Below, one piece after another: positions 23,601 to 34,721 of a stretch of DNA of 64,000 nt. The stretch covers positions 186,001-250,000 of the forward strand of contig VIIQ02000071.1 of assembly GCA_007449985.2 (NCBI GenBank). The letters run 5' to 3'. The stretch's first letter is position 1; the number at the start of each line of letters is the position of its first letter. The notes beneath the pieces were generated by a model that had not been told where the DNA came from, did no database searches, and worked only from the letters and a program-made list of their open reading frames with translations. A program made the translations under genes and the position numbers. This DNA comes from Desmodesmus armatus (taxonomy: Eukaryota; Chlorophyta; Chlorophyceae; Sphaeropleales; Scenedesmaceae).

Positions 23601-25195
23601 TGAAGCCTGCACCTGTGGTACACGACACACCAGCAGGGAATAGCTGTTCGTTTGAATATGTGATCATGCCACAGTGGCCATGAGGGAGCCAACCTCAAGA
23701 TTGAAGTTAGTCATCCTGTGTCAACATTGCTCTACCTACCCTGAACCAACAGCAGCTGCCAGCCCATGGGGTAGGCAGCGTCCACGCTGCACACAGGACC
23801 AAATTCTGCTGCTGTGTGCATGCACCTTCTCCTGCTACTGTGCATGGGCCGTTGCTGCTGCTGCTGCTGTACAAACATCCTGCGTGTGTGGGCCTAGCAT
23901 GCCCCCAAGACTGCCTCACCCTTGAATATGGCATCTGCGTTGGCTTCCCCACAGTACTGATCCATGGGCTCCCGCACTGCCTTCACAGGCCGCTGCGCTG
24001 GCAGGCGAACCTAGCGATGCAGTCAAGGTTTTGTGGCACAGCAGGCATGTGTGTCAGCACTGTGTGACAAGCTCCCAACCCACAGCTGTCGCCATCACCA
24101 GCTGCATGGGGACATGTTTGCTGCAGCATCCCATGAACACCTCATGTTTGCTGGCTCACAACTTTTAGACTGCCCATGTGCATGAAAGCAATCGCAGCGC
24201 ATGCACCAAGTGGCTCTTCGTGCAGGCCTGCCAGGCTGGCAGTGAGCGTCACTGCTATAGAATGAGGTTGTATGACGAGCAGCAGCAGGTTTCCTATTGC
24301 TAGAGTGGCATGCCCCACGCCAACAATGCAGACGCTGCATTGCTGACCCAACGAACAGCTGCACTAGGGCTCAACCGCGTGCACAGTAACACCGCTGGGG
24401 CCGCTGACCAGGGCACCAGGACCAGGGTCTCCTACTGCCCTTCCATTGCCAGCTGCATGCCAGACTGCAAGGACATCTACGGCCGCAGCCCAACAGCAGC
24501 ACCTTACCTTGATGTACTGCTGCAAGACTTTCACGGCCCCAGGCACCAGCAGGTCCCGCACTTGCGCCGACTGCTGTGAATTCAAAAAGCTGCCATCAAG
24601 CTGGTACACTGGTGTGATACGCAGCGTGCTGGCTTGGTTTTCCTGCAGCAGCTTCTGCAGCCGCGTTGACGGCTGCTTGACTGCTGTGCTGGCTTGCAGG
24701 CGCCTGGCCGTTGTGCTGCCCTCCTTACTGGGGCCTTGCTCCCGCCGCTGCTGGTACTGTTGGTGGGCCAGCTCAAAATCGTCTCCATGGACTTTGAGAA
24801 GCTGCGCGTGCTGCACATGGCGCACCTTGTTGTGGCCGCATGAGCCGGCTGCAAACAGCATGGCACCAGGGGGTTGCAGAAGTCACCAGGAACAGCAGCA
24901 GCGGGTCACTACAGCTAGCACTTGCATGAGCCGTATGCGCCTGCATCACTGTGCAAGAGGTTCAAGCAGTCAACAGCGCCTATGATCAACCCTTGGAACC
25001 ACCGCTGCTGCACCACAGGGGCACTGGTCAATCTGGAGCAGTGAGTCCCGGGCCCGGGGGAGTTTTGCGGGCCTCACAAGCAGCCAGCTGACACCAAGAG
25101 GGTTCGTAGAGTGATTGAAATTCAAAGAATGCCCTACCGTCAGCTGATGTGGCGCCAAGCAGCAAAGCGACAAGCACCAGCACTCCCATGACCAT
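20662..25195 (-). CDS. Leishmanolysin-like zinc metalloprotease (peptidase family M8), secreted
   Basis: Nine exons: 25195-25138, 24848-24508, 24010-23920, 23805-23740, 23612-23495, 23134-23029, 22314-21397, 21188-21058, 20775-20662. Predicted length is 647 residues after one base is restored in exon 7. Exon 1 is a signal peptide (MVMGVLVLVALLLGATSAD). The propeptide region has ITPVYQLDGSFLNSQQ and LLVPGAVKVLQQY. The catalytic domain has AAYPMGWQLL, GAGFSGTDHVFYFTGKK, NVAAINLCPKFF, the zinc site HEMIHGLGFSD (about 254-264, split across exons 6 and 7), then GSHWRQANVNHELM with the third His and Met-turn. A Cys-rich region and an EGF-like end (CPTLGCAGGCANGYCWQ, GRCYCHLEFTGSSC) follow, as in algal and animal M8 enzymes. 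It probably cleaves extracellular matrix or wall proteins. Between GIGVC and LTDPGTSCF (about 21703-21716) the frame changes; one added base also makes the exon 7/8 phase fit. Confidence 0.9.
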
Positions 25196-25853
25196 CTGCC
25201 CGTGAGGTGTCGGGTGAAGCGCGATTCCGTGTTGCAAGTGGCCAAAGCTGTATGCTAAGGCTCTTAAGTTTGAGGTCGTTGCGGCATGCACCAGTGTCCA
25301 AGAGACGACCAGTAGAAGCACTGGGCGCGAGGGACGCAGCCTCGTGAGTCAGCTGTGAGGTGCAGAGGACCTCGACCGGCAAGGTAAAGCCTATCGGAGC
25401 GTCTGCAGGCAACGAAGCAGAGTGCAGCACTGGACCCTCAACCCTAGGGCCATCCTGTGTTCCATCGGAATTCCCTGCATTTAGTTGCAGACAACAGAAC
25501 ACACCAGGAACCATTGGGCGTTGCATATGTTACTTTTGGTCATACGTTGTTTCGAGGCCTTCCGGTGCCTCGATCTGGATCTGGAGCTGACAGGCTGGCT
25601 TTAATCCATTGGCCTAAAGTTTCGTCCTAGTTAAGCCTGTTTCATCAGCATTATTCTTGAAGCCGGCCACACACGTCTGGGGCAGCCACGTCACAGCTGC
25701 AGCCCCCTGTATTCCACCTGTGCAGGTGGACATGTCATTGTGACATCACACAACAGTAGCAACCACTGGCAACGTTGTCAGTTGTATAGTTGCATTTGGC
25801 CACGCTCCTGTCAACCAGGTGGCAGGCGTCAACTGCAGCACAGCTAGTCCTGC
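25196..25853. promoter_or_regulatory. Divergent promoter region between the M8 protease and NAXD genes
   Basis: 658 bases between the start codons at 25195 (leftward) and 25854 (rightward). Composition is mixed and no coding signal is evident. Both promoters must lie here unless upstream non-coding exons exist. Confidence 0.5.
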
Positions 25854-28800
25854 ATGGCCCTAGTGCCTGCTATGAGACTGAGCGGACTTGCCCGCACACA
25901 TCACCTGAACAGACTATCAACGTCACTGTCGCTTCTCAACGGCTCACAGCAGCCTTCAGTCAACAGCTTGGGATCCATCTACCCCAGGAACAGCAGCTGT
26001 GTCTGCTACAGCAGCACCAACATGCAGAGCTGCGCGTCCCACGAGCAAGTCATCCAAGCCTTGGAGCAGGTGGTACCCAAGCTGAGCCGTAAGTAGCATT
26101 GTAGTTACGTTGGTTATGTCATCATTCTGTATATCAAGGCGGCAGAAGGCATACGTGGCCACCTCCAATGCAGTGCATGCGCTGCGCGATGTGACAATGC
26201 ATGCAACAAACCCTACTGCGTGTGCCGTGTCACACCGTCAGCCTAGACTCTCGTGATGCACCCATGCATCTTGCCACCAGCAGCAGCATGCCTGCCCTGC
26301 TGCCTGCAGATGACTCCCACAAGGGGCAGTCGGGCAAGGTGGGCGTGATGGGGGGCTGTCGGGAGTACACTGGAGCACCCTACTTTGCAGCAATGTCAGC
26401 AATGCGGGTGAGTGTCACATCTCCTGGCGTCAGCTGGCAAGTGCTGCAGCTTCAGAGAGCCCTGCGGCTGTAGCAACAGCTTGAAGAGGCTGCTGTGGCT
26501 TTAGCAGCACTGCGCATTTGCAGAATGCTGAGATGCTGTGTTGCAGACCATTGCTGCATAGGCCTGGGTCAGTTCTAGGCAGGATGATGATTGGGGGATT
26601 ATGCATCTGACACATGAGATGCTCAGCCACAGTATACCGCAGTGGTGATGCAGCAGCCCAGCTGACTGCAGCCATACCTGCTGTGCGGTTCTGTTGTGTT
26701 GCAAACACACACATGCCTGCCAGGCATCCTGTTTTGCCCGCAACACATTGCTGGCAGCTGGCAAGGCCTGGTAGTGTGGCATGAAGCTCCACACTGCATC
26801 CAAAAGCTGGGCTCAGCAACTGGCATACACCAACTCAAGTCAGACCTTGGCAAATCCAGAAGCCAGGCATTGCACTGAAGCTGTTTGCTGCTGCCTCGTT
26901 TCTGCTGCTGTGTGCTGCGGTTGTGGCTGCAGATGGGGGTGGACCTGTCGTATGTGTTCTGCACCCCTTCAGCTGCCCCTGTCATCAAATGCTACAGCCC
27001 AGAGTTGATAGTGATGCCCATGCTGCCTGAAACACAGGTGGGTGTTTGTGCCTGCTGTCTCCAGGGTGTTGCGTTGTGATCAGTCTGCTAAACAAGCAGC
27101 CTCCGACTAAGGGTATGCCGTGTGGCTGGCCCACAATCGTGAGCAGGGAGGGGGCAGCAGATGTGTGCATATGGGTCACAGCATCACAGCAGAATGCAAT
27201 GAGCTTGCTAGCTCTGCAACACCCAGCCTAAGGGCGGGCTCATGCTACACAGTTGGTGTCAGCCAGTGGTAGTCGGAGCTCTGCCGCCATGCATGTGTGT
27301 GCACACACACACATATATTATGCTAGCTACACAAGTAATCCTGTGCTAACACACATACTTTGCTAAGCTTTTGATGCACGTGTGTGCATATGGTGTGCAT
27401 TGCCGCGTCTATCTGCAGGGCACCCAGGACGAGACAGAGGAGTGGCGGGCGTATTACAACAAGTGCTTGGGCTTCATTGAGCGGCTGAGTGTGCTGATCA
27501 TAGGCCCAGGGCTGGGAGATGACCCCCAGGTATACTGAGTATCTGGTGGCTTCCTGGGGTTAGGTGTCACACTTTTTGGCCTTGGCTTCTGCATTCATCG
27601 GCAGCATCAACAGTCAATGCAGTTTTGGTGGTTTGCAATCAGAAACAGGCCAGGCTTCGCAGCCAGCGCTTGTCCTGTTTGCATAGACAGTCCCATCAAG
27701 TGTCAGCAGCGCATCAATGTGCCAATGCGCACGTGCCTCTCGAGTCTCCTCTTGTGCACTGCCTGCTGGTCGCTGTCACTGTCATTGCTGCGGCCTGTCT
27801 GTCCCTGCAGCTTGATTGGTCGTTGGAAGACACCATCCGCTGCGTGCGTGAGCGCAACCTGCCCCTCATCATCGACGGCAGTGGCCTGAATTTCATTGCC
27901 ACGCGGCTGCATTTGGTGAAGGGCTACACCAACTGCATCCTCACACCAAACATTGCAGAGTTTGGGCGGCTGGCTCAGGGAGCGGGGGTGCAGCTGGAGG
28001 GGCCGATGGGCACTCACTGGCAGAAGCATGTGAGTGCTGCATGTGACTGGTCACTCGCAAGATGGGCACCCACTGGCAGAAGCATGTGAGTGCTGCATGT
28101 GACTGGGCACTCGCAAGATGGGCACCCACTGGCAGAAGCATGTGAGTGCTGCATGTGACTGGTCACTCGCAAGATGGGCACCCACTGGCAGAAGCATGTG
28201 AGTGCTGCATGTGACTGGGAACTCGCAAGATGGGCACCCACTGGCAGAAGCATGTGAGTGCTGCATGTGACTGGGCACTCGCAAGTTGGGCACCCACTGG
28301 CAGAAGCATGTGAGTGCTGCATGTGACTGGGCACTCGCAAGATTGGCACCCACTGGCAGAAGCATGTGAGTGCTGCATGTGACTGGGAACTCGCAAGATG
28401 GGCACCCACTGGCAGAAGCATGTGAGTGCTGCATGTGACTGGGCACTCGCAAGATTGGCACCCACTGGCAGAAGCATGTGAGTGCTGCATGTGACTGGGA
28501 ACTCGCAAGATGGGCACCCACTGGCAGAAGCATGTGAGTGCTGCATGTGACTGGGCACTCGCAAGAAACCACCAGCCCGGTAGCTAGCAGGCACTGGGTT
28601 GGGGGATAGCTTTTCAGCTGCAATAGCATGTGTTGGATACGGCCGGCCTGATGGACAGCACGCTGCATGGTGACATGCCTGCTAAGCATGTGAAGAATGC
28701 TGATGCCGTTTTGGTGGGCAATGGTGCAGCTTTGTGCTGGCTTGGGTGGCAGGCGTCTCGTCTGTATGTAGAGTCAGCCATGAAGTTGTCAACTCATGCT

Positions 28801-29650
28801 GTGGTGTGTGCACGTGCATGTGTGCCTTGCGCTGTGTGCAGGCACAGGCCCTGGCTGCTGCCCTCGGCGGGCCCCTGCTGCTAAGCAAGGGCCAGGTGGA
28901 CGTCATCACGGACGGGCAGCGCAGCCTGGTGGTCACGGCTGACGGGTCACCCAGGCGCTGCGGCGGGCAGGGTGATGTGCTGACAGGTGGGTGGATAGGC
29001 CTGGTGACAGCGCTGGCAACAGAGCAATCGTGGCCAGCAGTGTGTGATCCGCGCATGCATGCCAGAGTGAGTTGCATGCTAGCCCTGTAGCAAGGCGGCC
29101 CCCACATGTGTGAGCGTTTCATGTGTGATATGTGAAGCCGTCTAAGTGGGATGATCATGTAGTCTCCCTAGCAGGGAGTACCATCAATGGCTACTATGGC
29201 CTAAGTTGCAAGGCTGCCTTTGCGTAGCAGCACTCAAAAGTATGTGTGGTCTTGTTGCGACCTCGCTGCTCAACCGTGTTCACACAGTGGGTGCACGACG
29301 CGCTTTGCTGTTGTTGCTGCTTTTGCAGGCACTGTAGGAACGTTCATAGCTTGGCAAAAAGCAGCAGCAAGGCAGCAGCAGCAGCAGCAGCAGCAGGACC
29401 AACACCAGTCGCCGCAGCAGCAGCAAGCGCACCCGCCGCAGCAGGCCGAAGCAGTTGCAGCCGTCCCTCCCCTGATGCTGGCAGCTTATGCTGGCTGCAT
29501 CACCATGCGGGCTGCAGCTGTGCTGACATACCAAAGAAGGGCCGGTCTATGGTTGCTGGGGACATGATAGATGTGTTGGGTGATCCAGTGCTGCAGCACT
29601 GCGGGCTGCTGCCTGGCTCGACTCAGGCAGGGCCAGCTACAAAGCTGTGA
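25854..29650 (+). CDS. NAXD: ATP-dependent (S)-NAD(P)H-hydrate dehydratase
   Basis: Seven exons: 25854-26088, 26310-26407, 26933-27037, 27419-27529, 27811-28029, 28842-28986, 29329-29650. Predicted 411 residues after one base is restored in exon 7. The enzyme converts damaged (hydrated) NADH or NADPH back to the active coenzyme using ATP. It belongs to the ribokinase-like YjeF C-terminal family. Visible motifs are [61 protein letters not shown] and [11 protein letters not shown], the last holding the catalytic Asp, then the C-terminal [14 protein letters not shown]. The N-terminus (residues 1-60) is Ser/Arg-rich and could be an organelle presequence. A poly-Gln and Gln/Pro insert interrupts the last exon. 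The frame breaks at the A3 run 29533-29535; one added A gives QKKGRSMV. Intron 5 carries a minisatellite made of its own donor region. Confidence 0.93.
28005..28565 (+). repeat. 56-bp minisatellite, ten copies, containing the exon 5 donor of NAXD
   Basis: Ten tandem units of 56 bases. Each contains CACTGGCAGAAGCATGTGAG followed by TGCTGCATGTGACTGG. The first copy is the real junction: coding sequence up to 28029, donor GTGAGT from 28030. The nine later copies lie inside intron 5, each with the same exon end and donor. Differences between units are a few substitutions (GGTCACT, GGGCACT or GGAACT; GATGGG, GATTGG or GTTGGG). Confidence 0.95.
29373..29396 (+). repeat. (CAG)8 coding for poly-Gln in NAXD exon 7
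   Basis: Eight CAG codons in the NAXD frame, followed by more Gln/Pro/His codons for about 25 residues. This lies between the conserved [13 protein letters not shown] and LMLAAYAGC blocks. Confidence 0.85.
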
Positions 29651-30573
29651 GGATAATGTTGACAGCTTGTCAGTGTATGCAGAGGTTTGGTGGTGGCTGT
29701 TGTTAGCGACCAGCAGCAGACATTCTGTCGTCCAGCAGGCTTTGTTATCTGTGCATCACAGACTGTTGAGTTGTGACTCCTGAGTTGAGTCAAAGCATGG
29801 TTGGCCTCATTGCATGTGTCAAGCCGGGGGAGACTGCCTGGGACTTACTTACATCAGCACCACAGCTGCACAGTTCACGTTGCATGTGTGGGGCATCGTT
29901 GTGCATGAAGCAGGCCGATGTCTGTTACTGTTACTGTTACATGGTTCAGGCTGATCCTGAACACCCCGTGGGGAGCCAACGAGGCTCATGGGGTATCAGC
30001 ATCATAGAACGCATCTGAACAGACAGAGTTGACAGTTACTGAGTTTACCTTGCATTCAGGCAGCAACTGCTCGCGTGCCTGGTCTGCATAAGGAAGGTCT
30101 GATCAGTGGCGCCACTGTTTTCCTTTTCAAGGCCCAATGTTATGCATCACTAACCACTTCTTTTCGTTGACAGACACGGCAGCTTCAGCCTCTGCGATCT
30201 TACTACAAGGCCCAATGTTGAAACTAGGCAAGAAGAGGATTGGCAAGGCTGTCCCATCCTCGCAACACAACCCAATTCCTAGCTTACCTAGACCACAAGT
30301 CACATCCACATAGCGCATGCTGGCCCTGTGACAATGTAGGCCATCGAATGCTGTGCTGGTCGCCCCAAAGCTGGCCCCAAGCACAACCTTGGATGTTACA
30401 TGTGTTGAATTTCAACGGTATACAAACAATCACCTTCGCCAAAGGGATAAACACAAGGCATTATTGTGCAATCAAACATCTATATATTGCGGTCTGTCTT
30501 CCGCGTCCACCCAGTTTGGAGATTGATCGAGTGCTGTTGGTGTACATGTGTGCAAAATCACCCTAGCTGCTGC
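29651..30573. other. Intergenic region between NAXD and PUS3
   Basis: It holds the NAXD 3' UTR and the PUS3 promoter. I found no TGTAA on the plus strand. A GTTACT triplet repeat lies at about 29923-29940. A stem-loop-like GAGCC/GGCTC occurs near 29973. A 33-base element at 30174-30206 is shared with 60218-60250. Confidence 0.45.
30174..30206 (+). repeat. Interspersed 33-bp element, copy 1
   Basis: ACACGGCAGCTTCAGCCTCT followed by GCGATCTTACTAC. It matches 60218-60250 at all but one position. Confidence 0.75.
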
Positions 30574-33500
30574 ATGAAGTCTTTGCTGAGATTGTTTACC
30601 AGGCAGGCACGCAGCATGACCAGCACTGCTGGGTTGTGCGCACAAGCAGCAGTCCCAGACTTACAGCAGGCTGTAGCAACCACTGCTGCAGCAGCCAAGC
30701 AGTTGAGGGAGCTGGCACACACCTTGGAAACTCAGGGACCGGCTTCAGCTGGTCATGTAGGTGCTAACCTGCAGTTGATAGCGCAGCAGCTGCAACTCCA
30801 GCAGCCATTACAAACAGCGACAGCAGAGGCAGCAACGGAGCACACAGCAGAGGCCCCCTCTGCCTTGCCTAGTACAGCAGCAGCACCAACAGCAGCAGAA
30901 GCAGCAGCAGGATCAGAAGCAGCAACATCAGCAGGGCAATGCTCACCAACAGCAGCAGCAGCAGTAGCAATATCAGAAGCAGCAACAGCAGCAAGGCATG
31001 AGGCTGTATCGGCAGCGGCGCCACCAGCAGCAGATGTGGTTGCTCTTGAACGCAGCTATGCGGCACCAGCAGTGCCAGGTGCAGCAGACACAGAAGACCT
31101 GGAACCTCGGCAACCCCTCACAAAGAAGCAGCGCAGAGGTGCGTGCTGGCCTGTCCATCTACACAGCTGCATCGACAGCATGCAGCGGTGTGGGTTGCTG
31201 TGACACATGAAGCTGTGCACAGTGATGATTCCATGAATCGAGTCCATGTGCAGCCGACAGCCTGATCCGCCACTATCACATGTCACACCAGCTGTGCCCG
31301 GAGCTGCCTGTAGCGCAGTTGCCTGTGCCACAAGCATGCAGCAACGGAGTTTTTCCTGTTGCTTGCTGGTGCAGTGGTGCAGCAGCACTGCCTGCACTAG
31401 AATGGCCTGACTGGTCCACACTGTGCTGCTGTGAGCTGTGCCGTGCTATGTCTTGCGCTGTGTTATGCTGTCGTCTGTACTGCGTCATGCACTGATTGGC
31501 TCGGCTGTGTCATGTGCTGTGCGCTGTGTGCTGCAGCTGCCAAGGGTGGCCCCCGTGTGTTTGACATCACCAAGTATGCACGGCGCACAGTTGTCCTGCG
31601 GCTCATGTATGTGGGATGGAGCTACCATGGCTTTGCGCGGCAGTCAAACACTGACAACACCATCGAGGGGGTGCTGCTGCCTACACTGAAGCATGTCAAG
31701 CTCATAGCTGAGGATGACCTGGACAGCAGCAGCCTGGGGTACTCACGCTGCGGCAGGACGGACAAGGGCGTCAGTGCGTTGGGGCAGGTGAGGAGCTGTG
31801 CGGATGGTGGCAGCAGGTTGAAGTGAAGTTCTGTGAGCTGAAGTGAAGTTCTGTGAGCTGAAGCGAGCGAGGGCTGGTGGGCGGTGTGTGATCTTGAGCC
31901 GGTGGTGTTGTCCAGCCTTCTGTGTGACAGCGGGTTTGAGTTGTTTCATGGCATTGCTGCTGTTTCAGGTGCTGACCCTGAACCTGCGCTCAGCAGTGCT
32001 TGCTGGCCAGCCGCTGCCTCCCCCTGAGGCTGAGTTGGACTACCCCTTGATCATCAACAGGGCCCTGCCTGACAACATACGCGTGCTGGGCTGGACCGAC
32101 TTGCCAAACCCTGACTTCAACGCCAGGTGCGCTAAGTGCTGCTGTTGCAGCCACACACCTTGGCTCAAGCAGTGCCACCCTCTTGCAGCAGTGTGAGCCA
32201 CCCCTCACACAAGGTACCCTGGCAGATTTGTATGTTGTTGCAGCCACACCGCTCCTCAAGCAGTGCTACCCTCTTGCAGCAGTGTCAGCCCACTCTCACC
32301 CAAGATGCCCTGGCAGATGTGTGCATACATTCAGGTGTATCAAATCAGATGTGTGCATACATTCAGGTGTATCAAATCAGATGTGTGCATACATTCAGGT
32401 GTATCAAATCAGATGTGTGCATACATTCAGGTGTATCAAATCAGATGTGTGCATACATTCAGGTGTATCAAATCAGATGTGTGCATACATTCAGGTGTAT
32501 CAAATCAGATGTGTGCATACATTCAGGTGTATCAAATCAGATGTGTGCATACATTCAGGTGTATCAAATCAGCAGAACCACCACATTGAGAGCCCTGCAC
32601 GCCTGCCAGATAGTACCACCTGTCTCACTCAAGTGTGCCTCTTGGCCTGTCTCCTCACTCCTCACTCGTCACACCTCACATTTACCATCCCGCAGGTTCA
32701 GCTGTTCCAGTCGTGATTACAAGTACTTCATCGTGCAGGAGGGCACCTTGGATGTGGAGGCCATGCGGACGGCGGCCCAGGCCCTGCTGGGGGAGCATGA
32801 CTTCAGACACTTCTGCAAGGCTGACGTGCTGCAGGTAGGTGGATGGGCCTGCGGGTGGGTGTGATCATACATGTATTGCGTTCGTTTCCTGTGGGCAGAT
32901 AAGCATGATCAGTTGCTGGGCATTGGCCTAGCATGAGGCCAGCTAGTCGTCATTCGTTCGTTGTAAGTTTGGGATGAAAGGCTGTTGCAACTATGCATTG
33001 GTGCAACGCCTGTGTACGCTGGTCTTTGTGAGGGTGCAAGTGTGCTGCTACTGCAGTAACCGCACCGTCACCCCATCACGGCAACCTAGCCGCCGCTGAC
33101 CCTCCGCACTTGTGTGACCGCTCCTGATGCCGCCGCGTCTGCAGGTCCAGAACTTCATGCGGCGTGTGAAGCATGTGTCACTGGACCCTGTCGACACCTG
33201 CTGCCCCGGCATGACTGTGCTGGCGCTGCACATCAAAGGGACAGCCTTCCTGTGGCACCAGGTGGGGCACATGAGGCAGCTACTGCCTTGTGCGGTGTAG
33301 GTCAGCTGGGGGGAGTGCAGCTTCAAGCCTTTTAGTGGCATAGTTATCAGGGACTGCATATTTCTTGCTGGTCCCCTCCCGTCACTGGCCCAAATGGATC
33401 CTGCTGCCCTGCCCCGTCACTGACGCATGCAGGTGCGCAACATTGCTGCCATTCTGCTGATGGTTGGGCGCGGTCTGGAGAAGCCTGGCATTGTGCAGCA

Positions 33501-34382
33501 GCTGCTGGACATTGAGCGGACGCCCTGCAAGCCACAGTACAACATGGCTGCTGAGGAACCACTGCTGCTCTACAGGTGTGTCGAGACCTAAGCACTGTTT
33601 TTGCGTATTTTCCAGGCATTTGTGTGGGTTGCTGTTTGAGATGATTGCGTGTGTCTGAATGAAGTGCCTCTGCCGAGGGCTGCCTGCGCTGTTGGATTTT
33701 CCGTACCGGTCATGGGAAATCTGCAGGTGGGTGTGTAGCGATGAGGCTTGGGGTGATGGTCGGCCTGGATCAGTGGACCAAGCCCCCTGTCTTGGCAGAG
33801 GGGCATGTTGCCGGCCTTGCAACAGTTTGTTATTCTGCCTTTGGCTTAGCACTCAGCTTGCAGTGTAACGGGCACATTGTGCTCGTTCTTGGTGTGCCCA
33901 CCGCTGCTGTTGCTTGCTGCTGTTGTCGGTCCACCAGGTGTGTGTTCCACGACCTACAGCAGTGGCACTGCTCGCCCACTGCACTCACGCGCAACCTTGT
34001 GGCGGTCAATGCACAGCTGCAGCAGCAACTGGTGGGCGCAGCCCTCATGAACACCATCTACGAGCAGCTGCAGCAGCAGTGGCAGCAGCAGCAAAGGAAG
34101 CTGCAGTGCAGTGGCAGCAATGGCAGCAGCATACAGCAGCCGCCAGACTGCCAGCTGCCGCCGCCTGCTGCTGGTGATCACGGCAGCGGCAGCAATGGCA
34201 GCACTGACGGCAGCAGCAGCGGCAGCAGGTGGGTGAGGCCGAACGATTCGCATGTGCCGCTGATGAGGCGAGGCTTCGAGCCCTCAATGGAGGAGCGGTT
34301 CATCAAATACGGCGTAAGCATGGAGCTGCTGAATCAGCCTGGCGCTGCTGCCCTGAAGAAGCTGGAGGCAGGGCTTCTCTGA
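30574..34382 (+). CDS. PUS3: tRNA pseudouridine(38/39) synthase, PUS3/DEG1 type
   Basis: Seven exons: 30574-31138, 31537-31787, 31969-32126, 32696-32834, 33145-33261, 33433-33575, 33938-34382. They total 1818 nt and 605 residues with every phase closed. It is a TruA-family enzyme that isomerises uridine in the anticodon arm. Visible motifs are LRLMYVGWSYHGFARQSNTD, the catalytic Asp in YSRCGRTDKGVSALGQ, LPDNIRVLGW, FSCSSRDYKYFI, EHDFRHFCKAD, NFMRRVKHVSL, FLWHQVRNIAAILLMVGRG and the C-terminal block with FIKYGVSMELL. The first exon codes about 185 residues of Ala/Gln/Glu low complexity before the catalytic domain. It starts MKSLLRLFTRQARSM, which looks like an organelle presequence. The frame is open further upstream to 30466, but 30574 gives the more natural N-terminus. 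The last exon carries a Gln/Ser/Gly-rich insert. Confidence 0.92.
31821..31860 (+). repeat. Perfect 20-bp tandem duplication in intron 2 of PUS3
   Basis: AAGTGAAGTTCTGTGAGCTG occurs twice in a row, 33 bases inside the intron. Each copy contains a GTGAGC donor-like motif. Confidence 0.85.
32137..32300 (+). repeat. Two-copy direct repeat in intron 3 of PUS3
   Basis: Two diverged copies of about 70 bases, each running from GTTGCAGCCACAC through CTCAAGCAGTGC and CCCTCTTGCAGCAGTGT. They are separated by a few tens of bases and lie next to the 32-bp array. Confidence 0.75.
32314..32572 (+). repeat. 32-bp minisatellite, eight near-identical copies, intron 3 of PUS3
   Basis: The unit, starting CAGATGTGTGCATACATTCA and ending GGTGTATCAAAT, repeats eight times with no visible differences. 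Each unit contains ATTCAG followed by GTGTAT, which resembles both an acceptor and a donor. Because 32 is not a multiple of three and the unit has no stop on the plus strand in any frame, long spurious open frames cross it. Confidence 0.95.
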
Positions 34383-34695
34383 CAGGCAGTTGCGCTCGTT
34401 TGTTGTGCAGCAGCACGGGCAGTGATCGGTGTGCACACACAGGAACGTGGTGCCAAGCTTGATTTGGTTTTTGGCGTGTTGACAGGCCTGGTGTCGGTAT
34501 CAGATGGTTATTGTACGTTGGTGCCTTTGTACGGTGCCAAGGCATTGGCCAGTTGCAAGGAGCCAGCGTCAGCAGCAGCAAGTACTGGGTATGTCGGCGT
34601 ACGCCAGGGACTGACTGACTTCTTGTGATATTCTTTGAAGTGATTTTTTTGTGCTGCCCACATTGTGTTCTGAAAATGGGCGCGTGTTTTGTCAG

Positions 34696-34721
34696 TTGAC
34701 CAGGTCAGTTGACCTGGTCAA
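34696..34721. repeat. Perfect inverted repeat, 12-bp arms, 2-bp centre
   Basis: TTGACCAGGTCA, then GT, then TGACCTGGTCAA. It lies 314 bases past the PUS3 stop, so the RNA could form a strong hairpin in the 3' UTR. Confidence 0.85.

Noticed and set aside
28014..28689. Long minus-strand open frames coding a repeated [15 protein letters not shown] peptide
   Set aside because: They are only the reverse reading of the 56-bp NAXD minisatellite, which has no stops on that strand.
28005..32572. Tandem arrays as possible CRISPRs
   Set aside because: Units are contiguous with no unique spacers, lie in eukaryotic introns, and no cas-like gene is present.
32136..32864. Plus-strand frames coding repeated CVHTFRCIKSD/MCAYIQVYQIR
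   Set aside because: They are translations of the 32-bp intron array in its three frames; the PUS3 exons on both sides use other limits.
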